Source: Symbiodinium natans
Taxonomy: Eukaryota > Sar > Dinophyceae > Suessiales > Symbiodiniaceae
Assembly: GCA_905221605.1 (NCBI GenBank)
Contig: CAJNDS010000935.1
Span: 131,001-195,000 of the forward strand
Direction: 5' to 3'
Length of the DNA: 64,000 nt
Made by a program: the position numbers and the translations under genes. The notes under the pieces are model-generated. The model saw nothing but the letters and a program-made list of their open reading frames with translations, was not told the origin of the DNA and ran no database searches. Positions 24,014 to 33,100 of the stretch are shown here, piece by piece; position 1 is the first letter of the stretch; the number at the start of each line of letters is the position of its first letter.

Positions 24014-25891
24014 ATATATATATATATATAAGGAAATAAGGGCGCTTTTGTGGGCATCCCAGCTACAAACTCCTTGTAGCGCCCCCGCGCAACCCCTGGC
24101 CCCCGCACTTCCAGCACGTCCACGGAGTCACCCAGGCGAAGGGTGCCCCTCCCTTCGCTGCAGTCGCTTGAAGCGAAGACAATACCTAGGCCCCAAAGGG
24201 TTTAGGGTTTAGGACCCAGAGTAAGCTAGGAATGAAAAGAAACAAAGGTGCCCTTCAGGCTTACCTAACCCTAAACCCTAAACCCGAAACCCGAAACCCA
24301 AACCATAAACCCTAAACCCTAAACCCTAACCCCCCCCCCCCCCCCCCAAACAAGGGACTGAGGGCCTTCTCTGGATTCACAAGGATTGCCCTGTTGGGAA
24401 CCGAATCCCCGTCCCCCCACCCCCCCCCCCCCCCCCCCCCCCCGGGCCAAAACCCTAAACCCTGAGCCCTAACCCCTGGACCCTAAACCCTAAACCCGTC
24501 CTAGATACTGTGCTGACTGTGGTTCAACCGCTCGGCGATCTGGTAGCGACCGGGGAGATCTGTCTGGGGTCCCGACCTCTCCTTGGTGGCCCCTAAACCC
24601 TAAACCCTAAACCTTGTGTTTTCAAATAAATAACAAGTAGGTTGCCCAGCAAGCGAACGAACATGTACCATGTTTTGATTGGTTTCTTAGGGAACCTGAA
24701 ACCCCCCGTGTACCTAACCCGAACCCCTAACACCCAAAACCCTAAACCCTAAACCGGGAACCGTGTACCAAAAATAGGGGACAAGGGCACCACAATGGCT
24801 AGCAAGTCTCTTGGCAAACTGTCAGTTCGAGGGCGCCAGCGTCCTTGTTTCCCCAATTCTCAAGCTGCCTGTGATGAGGGTCCTTCACCCAGGAGTAACC
24901 TAGGAATAACAAATGGGTTATAAGGGGACCTCAGCCCCAAAATAGAGAGAACAAGGGCCTGCGTCCTAGTGCGGGTCCTTCAAGCCCCCATAGCGCACCA
25001 AGTCAACATCACCGATGAAGATGTGAAGCTCGTCATTCATGGAAGGGCCAAGGTCTCGCTGCTCCATGGTGACCGTCACCCAATCACCCTCCCACCTACA
25101 AGCCTGATAGCTTTCATACTCCCCCCGGTGCTCCAACTGGCATTTCACGGGCCCGGAGAAAGTGGTCTGCACAGTTGGCATGAGCACCATTTGCAGTGGC
25201 TCTCCGGTGGAGCAGAACTCCACTCTGCCATCAACCTGCCTGACCTCGCAGGCCACTCTATGCTCAAAACCCTAAACCCTAAACCCTAAAGCCTAAAGCC
25301 TAAACTCTAAACCCTATAACCTAAACCCCGACCTCGTAGGTCACTTCATCCTCATCTCCCAAAGCAGCACAGCTGCTCGTGCGAAAGAAGCGAAGGCGCG
25401 CCGCCTTCACACCCCTGGATGCGGCCGCCCGGGCTCGCAGGTCTTTGATGGACATCCTCTACGAATTGCTTAAGAACGAAAAATAAAAAATATTCTTCCT
25501 TTATTAAGGGTAATGTAGGGGATTGCTTTTTTTAAATTCTATTGGGGTTCTTAAGCAAATAGTAGTCCTGGGTGCAAAGGACTCCACGAAGTCGCAGCTC
25601 TCGCCGGACAAGCCGATGAAACGCGTGCGCTGCGTTTTGGACACGTGGCCGAGCTGCGAGTTGTCGGCCATTGCGACTATCAACGATGCTGACCTAGGCG
25701 GGCCCTTCAGACCTAGCATTAGAATGGGTGCCCCTTTTTTTGCTTAAAGGGGTTTGTAAAGGAACCTAAACCCCCCCAAAAAAGGGAAGGGCATCCTTAA
25801 AACCCTCAGAAAAAATGTTCCTGAATAGGAACCCTCTTAAGCCAAATAAGGGAAGATGTAAAACATCCCCAGAGGGCCTACCTAGTGTCAC
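23039..25891 (-). CDS. Multi-exon host gene split by introners (3' part, reconstructed)
   Basis: On the minus strand, pieces 25568-25693, 25333-25456, 24978-25244, 24811-24882, 24509-24581, 24067-24185, 23695-23773, 23492-23558 and 23039-23171 join in one frame. The frame ends at a TGA (23039-23041) after LWTRGGQR. Every junction lies inside a 4-10 bp direct repeat. Each intron starts with GT or GA and ends with AG before a G. A further exon from about 25892 upstream is likely, with splice GT at 25891 and AG at 25694; its repeat is imperfect, GTGA against GTCA. The product is soluble and of mixed composition. One segment reads DELHIFIGDVDLVRYGGLKD, and the C-terminus (SELWFADVKERDEFVAAF) vaguely recalls the last strand and helix of a PH-like domain. 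I do not recognise the family, and the start is not located. Antisense frames here are taken as shadows. Confidence 0.7.
23172..23491 (-). repeat. Intron 8: telomere array plus two GGTTCATATACC foldbacks
   Basis: The minus-strand splice is GACGCCAT / GTACCTTGG...CCCGAAG / GTACCGGATC, with GTACC duplicated. The body holds CCCTAAA/CCCTGAA repeats (23358-23460) and related units with ATTATAGTAGTATAG cores (23215-23354; another copy at 18052-18105). The frame passes from GDAMY into RIFDTSEL. Confidence 0.6.
23559..23694 (-). mobile_element. Introner intron 7 (family B with nested telomere array)
   Basis: The minus-strand splice is AAGAGGT / GTGACGTGG...CTCTCAAG / GTGAGGAGG, with GTGA duplicated (TCAC at 23691-23694 and 23555-23558). 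It is a family B copy carrying a TTTAGGG run at about 23587-23627. The frame passes from FYAKRC into EEEALYKL. Confidence 0.7.
23774..24066 (-). repeat. Intron 6: foldback ends around microsatellites
   Basis: The minus-strand splice is GAGTTT / GTAGCTGGG...TTTTGAG / GTAGTTGGC, with GTAG duplicated. The body contains (TG)n, (CA)n, AAATA-type repeats (23884-24015) and a TATATA run. The frame passes from RYKEFV into VGRIHFKG. Confidence 0.6.
24186..24508 (-). repeat. Intron 5: telomere arrays plus poly-C tracts
   Basis: The minus-strand splice is CAGCACA / GTATCTAGG...GGCCTAG / GTATTGTC, with GTAT duplicated. The body holds CCCTAAA runs (24264-24330, 24451-24497) and two long C tracts (24331-24347, 24420-24443). 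The frame continues from HSQHSI into VFASSDCSEG. Confidence 0.6.
24582..24810 (-). mobile_element. Introner intron 4 (family B with telomere arrays)
   Basis: The minus-strand splice is TGCCAA / GAGACTTGC...CCACCAAG / GAGAGGTCG, with GAGA duplicated. It contains a family B foldback copy (TTGCCCAGCAAGCG...GGCTAGCAAG) that is itself interrupted by CCCTAAA repeats near 24730-24756. More repeats lie next to it at 24594-24612. Confidence 0.6.
24883..24977 (-). mobile_element. Introner intron 3
   Basis: It is bounded by a 10-bp direct repeat GGGTCCTTCA (24878-24887 and 24973-24982 on the plus strand). The minus-strand splice is CTTGAAG / GACCCGCAC...GGGTGAAG / GACCCTC, a GA-AG intron. A related element is at 26411-26522 (CTAGACCCAG...GGGTTCTAG). 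Without splicing the frame stops at a TAG a few bases into the intron. Confidence 0.65.
25245..25332 (-). repeat. Intron 2: telomere-type array as an intron
   Basis: On the minus strand the exon ends TACGAG, the intron is GTCGGGGTTTAGG...GGCCTGCGAG, and the exon resumes GTCAGGCAG. The intron body is mostly degenerate TTTAGGG repeats. It lies between two copies of GAGGTC (minus strand; plus-strand positions 25330-25335 and 25242-25247). Joining gives an uninterrupted frame (VTYEV to RQVDGRV). This is the clearest sign that telomere-type sequence itself can be the intron. Confidence 0.65.
25457..25567 (-). mobile_element. Introner intron 1 (family C foldback element)
   Basis: The element 25459-25565 has ends CTACGAATTGCTTAAGAAC and GTTCTTAAGCAAATAGTAG, flanked by TCCT on both sides (25455-25458 and 25566-25569). 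On the minus strand the exon reads CCCAG, then intron GACTAC...GTAGAG, then exon GATGTCC. This is a GA-AG intron, and the exon frame continues across it. Confidence 0.7.
25694..25891 (-). mobile_element. Candidate introner intron 0
   Basis: Read on the minus strand, it runs from GTGACACTAGGTAGGCCCTC to AGGGCCCGCCTAG. The ends CTAGGTAGGCCCT and AGGGCCCGCCTAG are inverted. The duplicated target would be GTGA/GTCA, with one mismatch. Splicing keeps the downstream frame open back into about 25960. It is the least certain of the series. Confidence 0.4.
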
Positions 25892-26003
25892 CTTGAACCA
25901 AGACAAGGAAGAGAGAGCCGTTCAGATGCTAAGAACACGATGCGAATACTTAAGGGGGCTCAACCCTCGAATCGGCGCCCGGCGCGCCACGAACACAAAG
26001 CAC

Positions 26004-26091
26004 ACCCTAAACCCTAAACCCTAAACCCTAAACCCTAAACCCTAAACCCTAAACCCTAAACTCTAAACCCTAAACCCTAAACCCTAAACCG
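26004..26091. repeat. Telomere-type array (CCCTAAA)n
   Basis: About 12 copies with one CTCTAAA variant. It lies immediately upstream, on the minus strand, of the likely exon at about 25892-25990. Confidence 0.95.
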
Positions 26092-28028
26092 CACGGAATG
26101 GGGGACCATGAATTGAAACCTTACCTGGGGCTTAATTACAAGGTTTAGGGTTTTGGAGGTGGCTGAAACGCTGCGAAAACTTCTTCGGAAGCTCGGCCTA
26201 AGCAGTGGCCCGTAGTTCTACGCCTTCCTCACAACAAAAACCTCAGCCCCACTTCTTGGCTCACCCTAAACCCTAAACCCTAAACCCCAAACCCCAAACC
26301 CCTCTTTTCTTGGCTGACATGGCCTTTGGGTCTGTGGGGGTCAGGGGCCATAGAGCAGCGGTTGCATTCTTGGCTGTTGAGGTGATGAACTGAACAAACA
26401 ATGTCTACTCCTAGACCCAGCAGTATCATAGGAATAAAAAGGGAGCCCTTTTGGGTCTTAAGGGGATTACAAGGGAACCCCAACCCCAAAAAAAGGAAAT
26501 AAGGGCCTACTCCGGGTTCTAGGCTCTTCGGGTAGTTACATGGTCCCTTACCAGCCCTGAAAAGGGGACCCTCAAATACCGTGTAAAACCCAAGGGCCCA
26601 TACATCAGAACCCTTTAAAGGTAAGGGACCACATTTCGGGCCCGTATAACTACCCTTAGAGTCTACCAGACCCAGGTTGAAATATGACATGTGGGGGTTG
26701 AAGGGCCCCTAGACCCGAAACAGGTGAAAAGAAGCGGATCGCACAGAGGTATTGTAGGTAACACAGGAGCCTAGGTCAATACTATGCCCTGTCATCCCTT
26801 TGTCACTGGAAAGATAGCAGACTCTTAGCAGACTGCACACTCACGAAAAAAACCATTCAGATTCCAACGGCCCCTAAACCCTAAACCCTAAACCCTAAAC
26901 CCTAAAATCGTCAGCAAGCATGCTTGGGGCTCCACGACCCGCAGCGCCCGGTCGGCCAGGCAGCACCTGGCTTCAAAGAACCCATGGTGGGTTTTGTAAG
27001 AAGACCTTAGGTACTGAAAATTGGGATGATCTTCCCGAAGCACTAAAAACGCAAAACCCTAAACCCTAAACCCTAAACCTTAAACCCTAAACCCTAAACC
27101 CTAAAGCGTGGAATCCCCATCTGGGCGTATGGACCCCATAAACCCTATAAGCCCTAAGACCCCAAAACCCTGTCGGCCCGAAGCCAGGCAACTCCCTGAG
27201 CTTAGAGTTTAGGGTTTAGGGTTTAGGGTTTAGGGTTTAGGGTTTAGGGTTTAGGGTTTAGGGTTTAGTGTTTAGCGTGTAGGGTTTAGGGTTACGGGTT
27301 TAGGGCTTAGGTTTCCGGGTTTAGGGATTCATGATATGTAAAGGTAGTGAAGGTGATATTGAGGGGGAGGGGGGGAACCTTCTAGGGCTGCGACCTTTGG
27401 GGGTACAACCTTTGGCACTGAGGTCCCCCCCCCCCCCCCCCCCCCCCCCCATTGAGGCCAGTTTATGCCCCAACTGCAACAGCCCTAAACCCTAAACCCT
27501 AAACCCTAATGGACCCTAAACCCTAAACCCTAACGTCCAAAACCCTGAACCGTTAAGTCCTAAACCCTGAACCGTTAAGTCCTGAGCCCTAAACCCTAAA
27601 CCCTAAACCCTAAACCCCCAAACCCTAAACCCTAAACCCCCAAACCCCACACCCTAACCCCCAAACCCTACACCCTAAACCCAAACCTTAAACCCTAAAC
27701 CCCGCACCCTAAACCTTTTCGGAGGCAACCCGAGTCCCGGGCAAGACGCGCTCGGATCCGCGCTGGACCCCCAAGTCGACCCCTCCGCGCTTAGGGTTTG
27801 GGGTTTAGGGTTTAAGTTTAGGGTGCGCCGACCCTGGCGGCGTGTTGGATGGGAAAAGGAGGTGAAAACCTCCCTCTTTCCCTCCTTACCCCCCCAAAAC
27901 CCCAGGACAGGGTTCCCCCCCCTACCCCCCCCCCCTACCCGCCCCCTACCCCCCCCCCCACCCCTTACCCCCACCCCCCCCAACCCCCCCCCCCCCCCCC
28001 CCCCCACCACCCCCCGCCACCCCCCCCC
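26092..28028. repeat. Repeat mosaic up to the viral element
   Basis: It contains a foldback element at 26411-26522 (ends CTAGACCCAG / GGGTTCTAG) and another near 26580-26661 (GCCCATACATCAGAACCC...; relatives near 17142-17212). TTTAGGG/CCCTAAA arrays lie at 26875-26906, 27055-27105, 27207-27270 and 27480-27720. C tracts lie at 27423-27450 and 27905-28028. The C-rich end is the insertion site of the viral element. No gene is supported. Confidence 0.7.
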
Positions 28029-28590
28029 AAAAAAATTAGTAATAGGGGGATTCTCAGGCTTCCGCCACAGGCGCCCACATATCAATTTATACAATTAACC
28101 TTATTCGTTTTATCATACCTATAATTTAAAATCTACAAAAAATCATTTTATCAACCTTTTTCATTTCATAAAATAATTTTTCTAGGGCTTTTTATTTTAA
28201 GTCTTAATTTATTACAATTATTTTTTAATGTTTAATCTTATTCATTATTTTTATGAAAAATTACCTTATTCATTTTCCCATTTTTGAAAATTACCTTATT
28301 CATTATTTTTTCACAAAATTTTTCAGATTTTCAAAAATCTCATATTTCAATTTTCGGCGGGGCTTCTGGGGTTGATTGACCTCTTATTCATTATATAAAA
28401 TTATTTTTTCAACATTTTGATAATTTATGCCTAAAATATTACATTTTTTATATATCTACCTTATTCATAATTTCAGGGATTATCATAATTCCTAGTTTTC
28501 TGGGGAGTTTTAGGTTCTAACGTTTTATCAAATATTCATAATAAATTTTATTATGAATGTTTGTCGTGGGGTTTTTTGTCTTGAAGGTTA
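28029..28590 (+). repeat. Left terminal inverted repeat
   Basis: It begins AAAAAAATTAGTAATAGGGG and matches the inverted right end nearly base for base, inward to TCTTGAAGGTTA. It contains three direct copies of TTACCTTATTCAT (about 28252-28302). A patch at about 28350-28440 has diverged between the arms. The first gene ends at its inner edge. Confidence 0.92.
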
Positions 28591-28905
28591 ATTAATTTCA
28601 GTATTGTTTTTATTATGAAAGGCCAGCATTAGTTTTTGATGTTTGTTTGACTCAATATGGCGTTTCATTCTATATTCATGAACTGGACATTTACAATAGA
28701 AACAATCAATGTACATGTCTTTTTTCTTTGCTTTAATTTCTTCTTTATGTTCTTGATAATATTGTTTGTTATATGCATTGACTTGTTCCTTATGTCGTTG
28801 TCTGTATGTGTGTTGATGGTTTATACATTGCTGACATAGTTGTCTACCTTCTATAAACCAATCTAATGGTCTTAACTGTCTACATTTAGGACATTCTTTT
28901 TCCAT
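28588..28905 (-). CDS. Small zinc-binding protein with C-terminal U1-type finger
   Basis: A 105-residue protein, the leftmost gene, transcribed toward the left terminal repeat and ending at its inner edge. The N-terminus has CPKC (5-8) and CQQC (24-27), a ribbon or treble-clef-like pair. The middle (28-65) is Lys/Gln/Tyr-rich and probably helical. The C-terminus has a C-x2-C-x-C...H-x5-H finger (CFYCKCPVHEYRMKRHIESN, residues 68-87, with a second His at 89). The same finger ends the two GIY-YIG nucleases. There is no catalytic motif, so I infer nucleic-acid binding. The upstream sequence contains a TATAAAGAAAAAACCACCTTG variant of the accessory-gene box. Confidence 0.75.
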   Translation of the reverse strand: MEKECPKCRQLRPLDWFIEGRQLCQQCINHQHTYRQRHKEQVNAYNKQYYQEHKEEIKAKKKDMYIDCFYCKCPVHEYRMKRHIESNKHQKLMLAFHNKNNTEIN

Positions 28906-29095
28906 ATTGTTTCAAGGTGGTTTTTTCTTTATATGTATTCAGGATGGTTTTAATTATTACAACCATTTAATAAATCATTCAAATAGTTTGTTAGTTCATC
29001 ATCAGTATTCACAGAACGGGGTATCAGTATTTTTTAACTGCTTCAATATACTATCAGTGTTTGGTCATTTGTTCTTGCTACTGCCAGTAGTAGGT

Positions 29096-29284
29096 TGTAA
29101 CACTGACAGTTGGCAGTTGTAATACTGCCAGTAGTTGGTTGTAATACTACCAGTAGTTGGTTGTAATACTGCCAGTAGTTAGTTGTAATACTGCCAGTTG
29201 GCAGTTGTAATACTGACAGTTGGCAGTTGTAATACTGACAGTTGGCAGTTGTAATACTGACAGTTGGCAGTTGTAATACTGACT
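29096..29284 (+). repeat. 22-bp tandem repeat, intergenic
   Basis: Eight to nine copies of CAGTTGGCAGTTGTAATACTGA with early degenerate units containing CAGTAGTTGGTTGTAATACTG. Each unit contains the inverted CTGACAGTTGGCAG-type half-sites. It lies between the divergent first two genes, and looser fragments (CATCAGTATT, TATCAGTATT) begin at about 29000. It is an origin, enhancer or packaging-signal candidate; no coding frame is sustained. Confidence 0.9.
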
Positions 29285-29353
29285 ACTACCTATAGAATGT
29301 TTGAAAATGTTTCCATCAAATAAAAAGGAGTGCCTAGCCCCAGCCCAGCCCCC

Positions 29354-29386
29354 AAAGGGTCTTAAAGGGAAGCCCCCCTTAAGAGG
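29354..29386 (+). promoter_or_regulatory. G+C-rich hairpin box, copy 1
   Basis: AAAGGGTCTTAAAGGGAAGC followed by a C run and TTAA. The CTTAAAGGG / CCCTTAAG arms can pair. It ends 10 bp before the ATG at 29397 and is repeated before the next gene, which suggests a shared regulatory element. Confidence 0.5.
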
Positions 29387-29396
29387 TAAGGAGCCT

Positions 29397-29741
29397 ATGA
29401 CCGAGCAACCCGAACAGGTAAAATATTATAATCGTCTTTTAGACTATGATGATGAAGACCACCCCATTTATTGTATGATTTGTAATGATAAGAAGAAACA
29501 TTTAAACAATTCAATACAAGTTTTACCAGAACATACAATACAAAATATTGTATATTTCATTGGTTGTAATTTTTGTAAGAAAACCTTTGAAGGTTGTGAT
29601 TTATGTGATGAAATAGAAGCACTAAAAAAACAGCGGAATAAAAAAGATGCAAGAAGACAACTAGAAATGAAAGTAGACAGAATATCACAGGAACGAGAAC
29701 AAATATATGATGAACACGATGAAAACAATTTCACATACTAA
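29397..29741 (+). CDS. CxxC-LP-CxxC zinc protein, family member 1
   Basis: A 114-residue protein if started at the ATG at 29397. An in-frame ATG at 29301 would add 32 Pro/Lys-rich residues encoded by the G+C-rich hairpin box, which I take as leader. It carries CMIC (26-29), an LPEHTIQNIVYF segment (43-54), CNFC (57-60) and CDLC (67-70), then a charged helix (75-105). The CxxC, LP-helix, CxxC layout recurs in the genes at 47469 and 48114 at the other end of the element. The LP...I..I..Y core resembles the start of an F-box, but that is only an impression. Function is unknown. Confidence 0.7.
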   Translation: MTEQPEQVKYYNRLLDYDDEDHPIYCMICNDKKKHLNNSIQVLPEHTIQNIVYFIGCNFCKKTFEGCDLCDEIEALKKQRNKKDARRQLEMKVDRISQEREQIYDEHDENNFTY

Positions 29742-29790
29742 TTAAGTTTTATAATAACATATATTATAAAACCTAATTTTATATTTTTAA

Positions 29791-29849
29791 GGCGGTGCCC
29801 CCGCCGAGCCCCAGCCCCCTAAAGGGTCTTAAAGGGAAGCCCCCTTAAA
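29791..29849 (+). promoter_or_regulatory. G+C-rich hairpin box, copy 2
   Basis: GGCGGTGCCCCCGCCG can form a short stem. After it comes AAAGGGTCTTAAAGGGAAGC, a C run and TTAA, as in copy 1, ending just before the ATG at 29854. The strong base-composition contrast with the surrounding AT-rich DNA is notable. Confidence 0.5.
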
Positions 29850-29853
29850 GGGT

Positions 29854-30159
29854 ATGGAGCCAGACCCCAGAAAACCCGACTTAAAGGGAGAAACCCTATA
29901 TTATTATATGGAAGATACATTAAAAAAATCCGTCATGAAATATGTTTTATCTTCAAAAATAGGTGAGATTAAAGTTAATGATAAAGGTAAACAATTAAAA
30001 CGAGTAATTATAAATGACAAAGAATACCCATATAATCCATCAAAGCCTTTTACAAAGCGTTTAACAAAGAAACTTAACAAAATATCTAAAACTCCAGAAT
30101 ACAAACGCTTTAAAATATTAAACGACGCTTCTAAAAAATTATGGTTCGTCAAGCTTTAA
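29854..30159 (+). CDS. Small basic protein directly upstream of the polymerase
   Basis: 101 residues with an acidic and proline-containing start (MEPDPRKPD). The body is Lys/Tyr-rich (KLNKISKTPEYKRFKILNDA near the end). Its last codons overlap the polymerase start by 19 bp in another frame, so the two are probably expressed together. No motif is recognised. Position and charge make a replication accessory or terminal protein conceivable. That is inference only, because no Tyr/Ser priming site can be picked out. The start follows the second hairpin box closely. Confidence 0.6.
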   Translation: MEPDPRKPDLKGETLYYYMEDTLKKSVMKYVLSSKIGEIKVNDKGKQLKRVIINDKEYPYNPSKPFTKRLTKKLNKISKTPEYKRFKILNDASKKLWFVKL

Positions 30160-33100
30160 AAAGTTATGCTATTAAAAACAAAGCATCAATAACAGATGAA
30201 CAATCCGCGTTAAAATCTTATGCTAATTCTTATTCCATTACAAATATAAATCTTTCAGGTTTTAAAGGTTTATCATACCTTAAATATCAAAAAGAACGCT
30301 TAAACGATTATCTTAAGAAACATAAGAGTATGAAAGTTTTAATAACAGTTGATTTAGTATTTACATATCTCGCAGTAGATGAAGACGATGTTGATGAAGA
30401 TAGAACACATACAATAGGAAGTAGAAGATACAATATTTTAAATGAAGAAGATTTAAACAATGCAATAAATAATATGGCGAGTGATATTGAACTTTTAGTT
30501 GAAAACAAGAACTTAAGTAAATCAGGATTAAAAATAAAGAAAGTTAGTAAAATAACAATACATTATGACAAATATGACCCGACAAGAGCGGGAAAATTTA
30601 TAGAACTACCCGAATGGATAGCAAAGAAAAAAGCGTGTATTAATATTAAAAACGATGATGACTTTTGTTTAAAATATTGTATCCTATGTAGGTTTTATGA
30701 CATCTACAAAAAAGACCACCCAGAAAGACTTTACCATTATACAAAACTATTAGATAATGAGAGTTTAATAAAATGGGATGGTGTGAATTTTCCAGCTTCA
30801 AATGAAGATATTCAACACTTTGAAGAAATCAACAACAATACCATTTCAGTAAATGTTTATACAGTTGATAATGATAACAACAAAATAAGACCAGACAAAA
30901 TAACAAAAATAGTTAAACCAACTTTTCATATTAACCTTTTACGGTTAGATGAGGATAATAAAAGTCATTATGTCTATATTAAGGACTATTCTCGTTTAAT
31001 GGGTTCTCAAACAAACAAGCACAAAGAAAAATTATTTCATTGTAGATTTTGTCAAAAAGGCTTTCAAAAAGAAACATTATTAACCGCTCATACATTAAAA
31101 GGTTGTATGGGTAATGAAGTTCAAGCCATTGAGATGCCAGAAGAAAAAGAAAAAATGATGTTCCAAAAGCATTACAAAAAGTTAAGATGTCCTTATGTTA
31201 TTTATGGTGATTTTGAGTGTCTAACCACATTATCAAATGAAGGTTTAAAGGGTAGTTATCAAAATCATATCCCATCAGGTTTTATGTTAAATGTTGTTAA
31301 TTCAATAACAAATGAAGTTAAACCATATATTTATAGAGGTGAGGATTGTATGGATAATTTTTGTAAAACGATGAATGAAATTAGAGAAGAAATATTTGAT
31401 AAGATGAAAAATCCTAAACCAATGATTATAACACACGAACAAGAAAAAGAATTCCAAGAGTGTAAGAAATGCTTTATATGTGGTGGTGCTTTTAATAATA
31501 CTAAAGATAAAAAGAAAGTTAGAGACCATTGTCATTTTACAGGTTTATATCGTGGTTGTGCACATAACAAGTGTAATTTAGATTATTGTTTCAAATTCTT
31601 TAAAATTCCTATCTTTTTTTATAACCTTAAAAATTATGATGCACACCTTATAATATCAAATCTTGATAAACTTAATACCAAAAAAGATGATGTAAGCGTA
31701 ATAGCACAGAACAGCGAGAAGTTTGTTACCTTTTGTTTAAAACAGCTTGAGTTCAAGGATAGTTTTAGTTTCTTATCATCATCTTTAGATAAGCTTGTAA
31801 AGTTAACTAAGTATGAGGATAATGAAAAACGAAGCGACTGGTCAAATCATTTTAAATACAGTAAAAATAGTGAATATGTTAAGGATGATTATGACTTAGA
31901 TTTATTAACATCTGTTAAGGGTATTTACCCATATGACTATATGAATGATTTTAGTAAATTCAATGAAACAGAATTACCACCAAAAAAGGAATTCTACAGC
32001 CAACTATCAGAAGAGGGTATCAAAGATGAAGATTATGAAAAAGCACAACATATATGGAAACATTTTAACATTAAAAATCTCGGTGAGTATCACGACCTAT
32101 ATCTTAAAACGGATGTTTTATTATTATCAGATGTTTTTGAAAATTTCAGAACTAAATGTTTGGAAGATTACGGTTTAGACCCTGCTCATTATTACACTTT
32201 ACCTAATTTTGCTTGGGATGCTATGCTATTAAAAACGGGTGTCACTTTAGATTTAATATATGATGAAGAATTGTATAAAATGGTTGAGAAGGGTTTACGC
32301 GGTGGTATGTGCCAAGTTTCAAAGAGAAGGGCAGAAGCAAATAACAAATATATGAATGAATTGTATGATGAAAATAAACCGTCTTCTTATATAAACTACC
32401 TTGATGCTAATAATTTATATGGTCTAGCGATGTGTCAAAAACTACCATACAAAGATATTAAATTTGTTGATAACTTTACGGAAGAACAAGTTAACTCTTG
32501 GAACGATACTAATGTAGGTTTTATATTGGACGTTGATTTAGAGTATCCTAAAGAATTACACGATAAACATATTGACTATCCACTAGCACCGGAGATTATG
32601 AATGTAACGACAGATATGTTAAGTGAAACACAAAAAACCATTTACAAAGCATACAATCACAACAAGGAGCCTAGAGATGAAAAAACTAATAAGTTGATAC
32701 TTAATGTATATGATAAACAGAATTATGTATTACACATTAAGATGTTAAAATATTATTTGAAACAAGGACTAAAACTAAAGAAGATAAACAGAACAATAAT
32801 GTTCAAACAAAAAGAATGGTTAAAACCGTGGATAGAGTTTAACACGAATAAAAGAAAAGAAGCCACAAGTGATTTTGAAAAGGATATGTATAAATTAATG
32901 AATAACGCGGTGTATGGAAAAACGATGGAGAATGTAAGAGAACATATTAACTTTGAATTAGTTGATACACCAGAGCGTTTTCAGAAAGTAGTTAATGCAC
33001 CGACTTATAAACACAGACACATCATTAACGAAAATCTAGTAGGAGTTGAAAAATTAAAAGAAACAGTAAAACTTAACAAGCCTATATATGTAGGTATGAG

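Noticed and set aside
23848-24123. Minus-strand frame with Phe/Ile-rich, membrane-like stretch
   Set aside because: The hydrophobic part is the AAATA microsatellite inside intron 6; only the first part of the frame is exon.
27675-28124. Gly-rich and Pro-rich frames next to the viral element
   Set aside because: They read through the C-rich tract at the insertion site.
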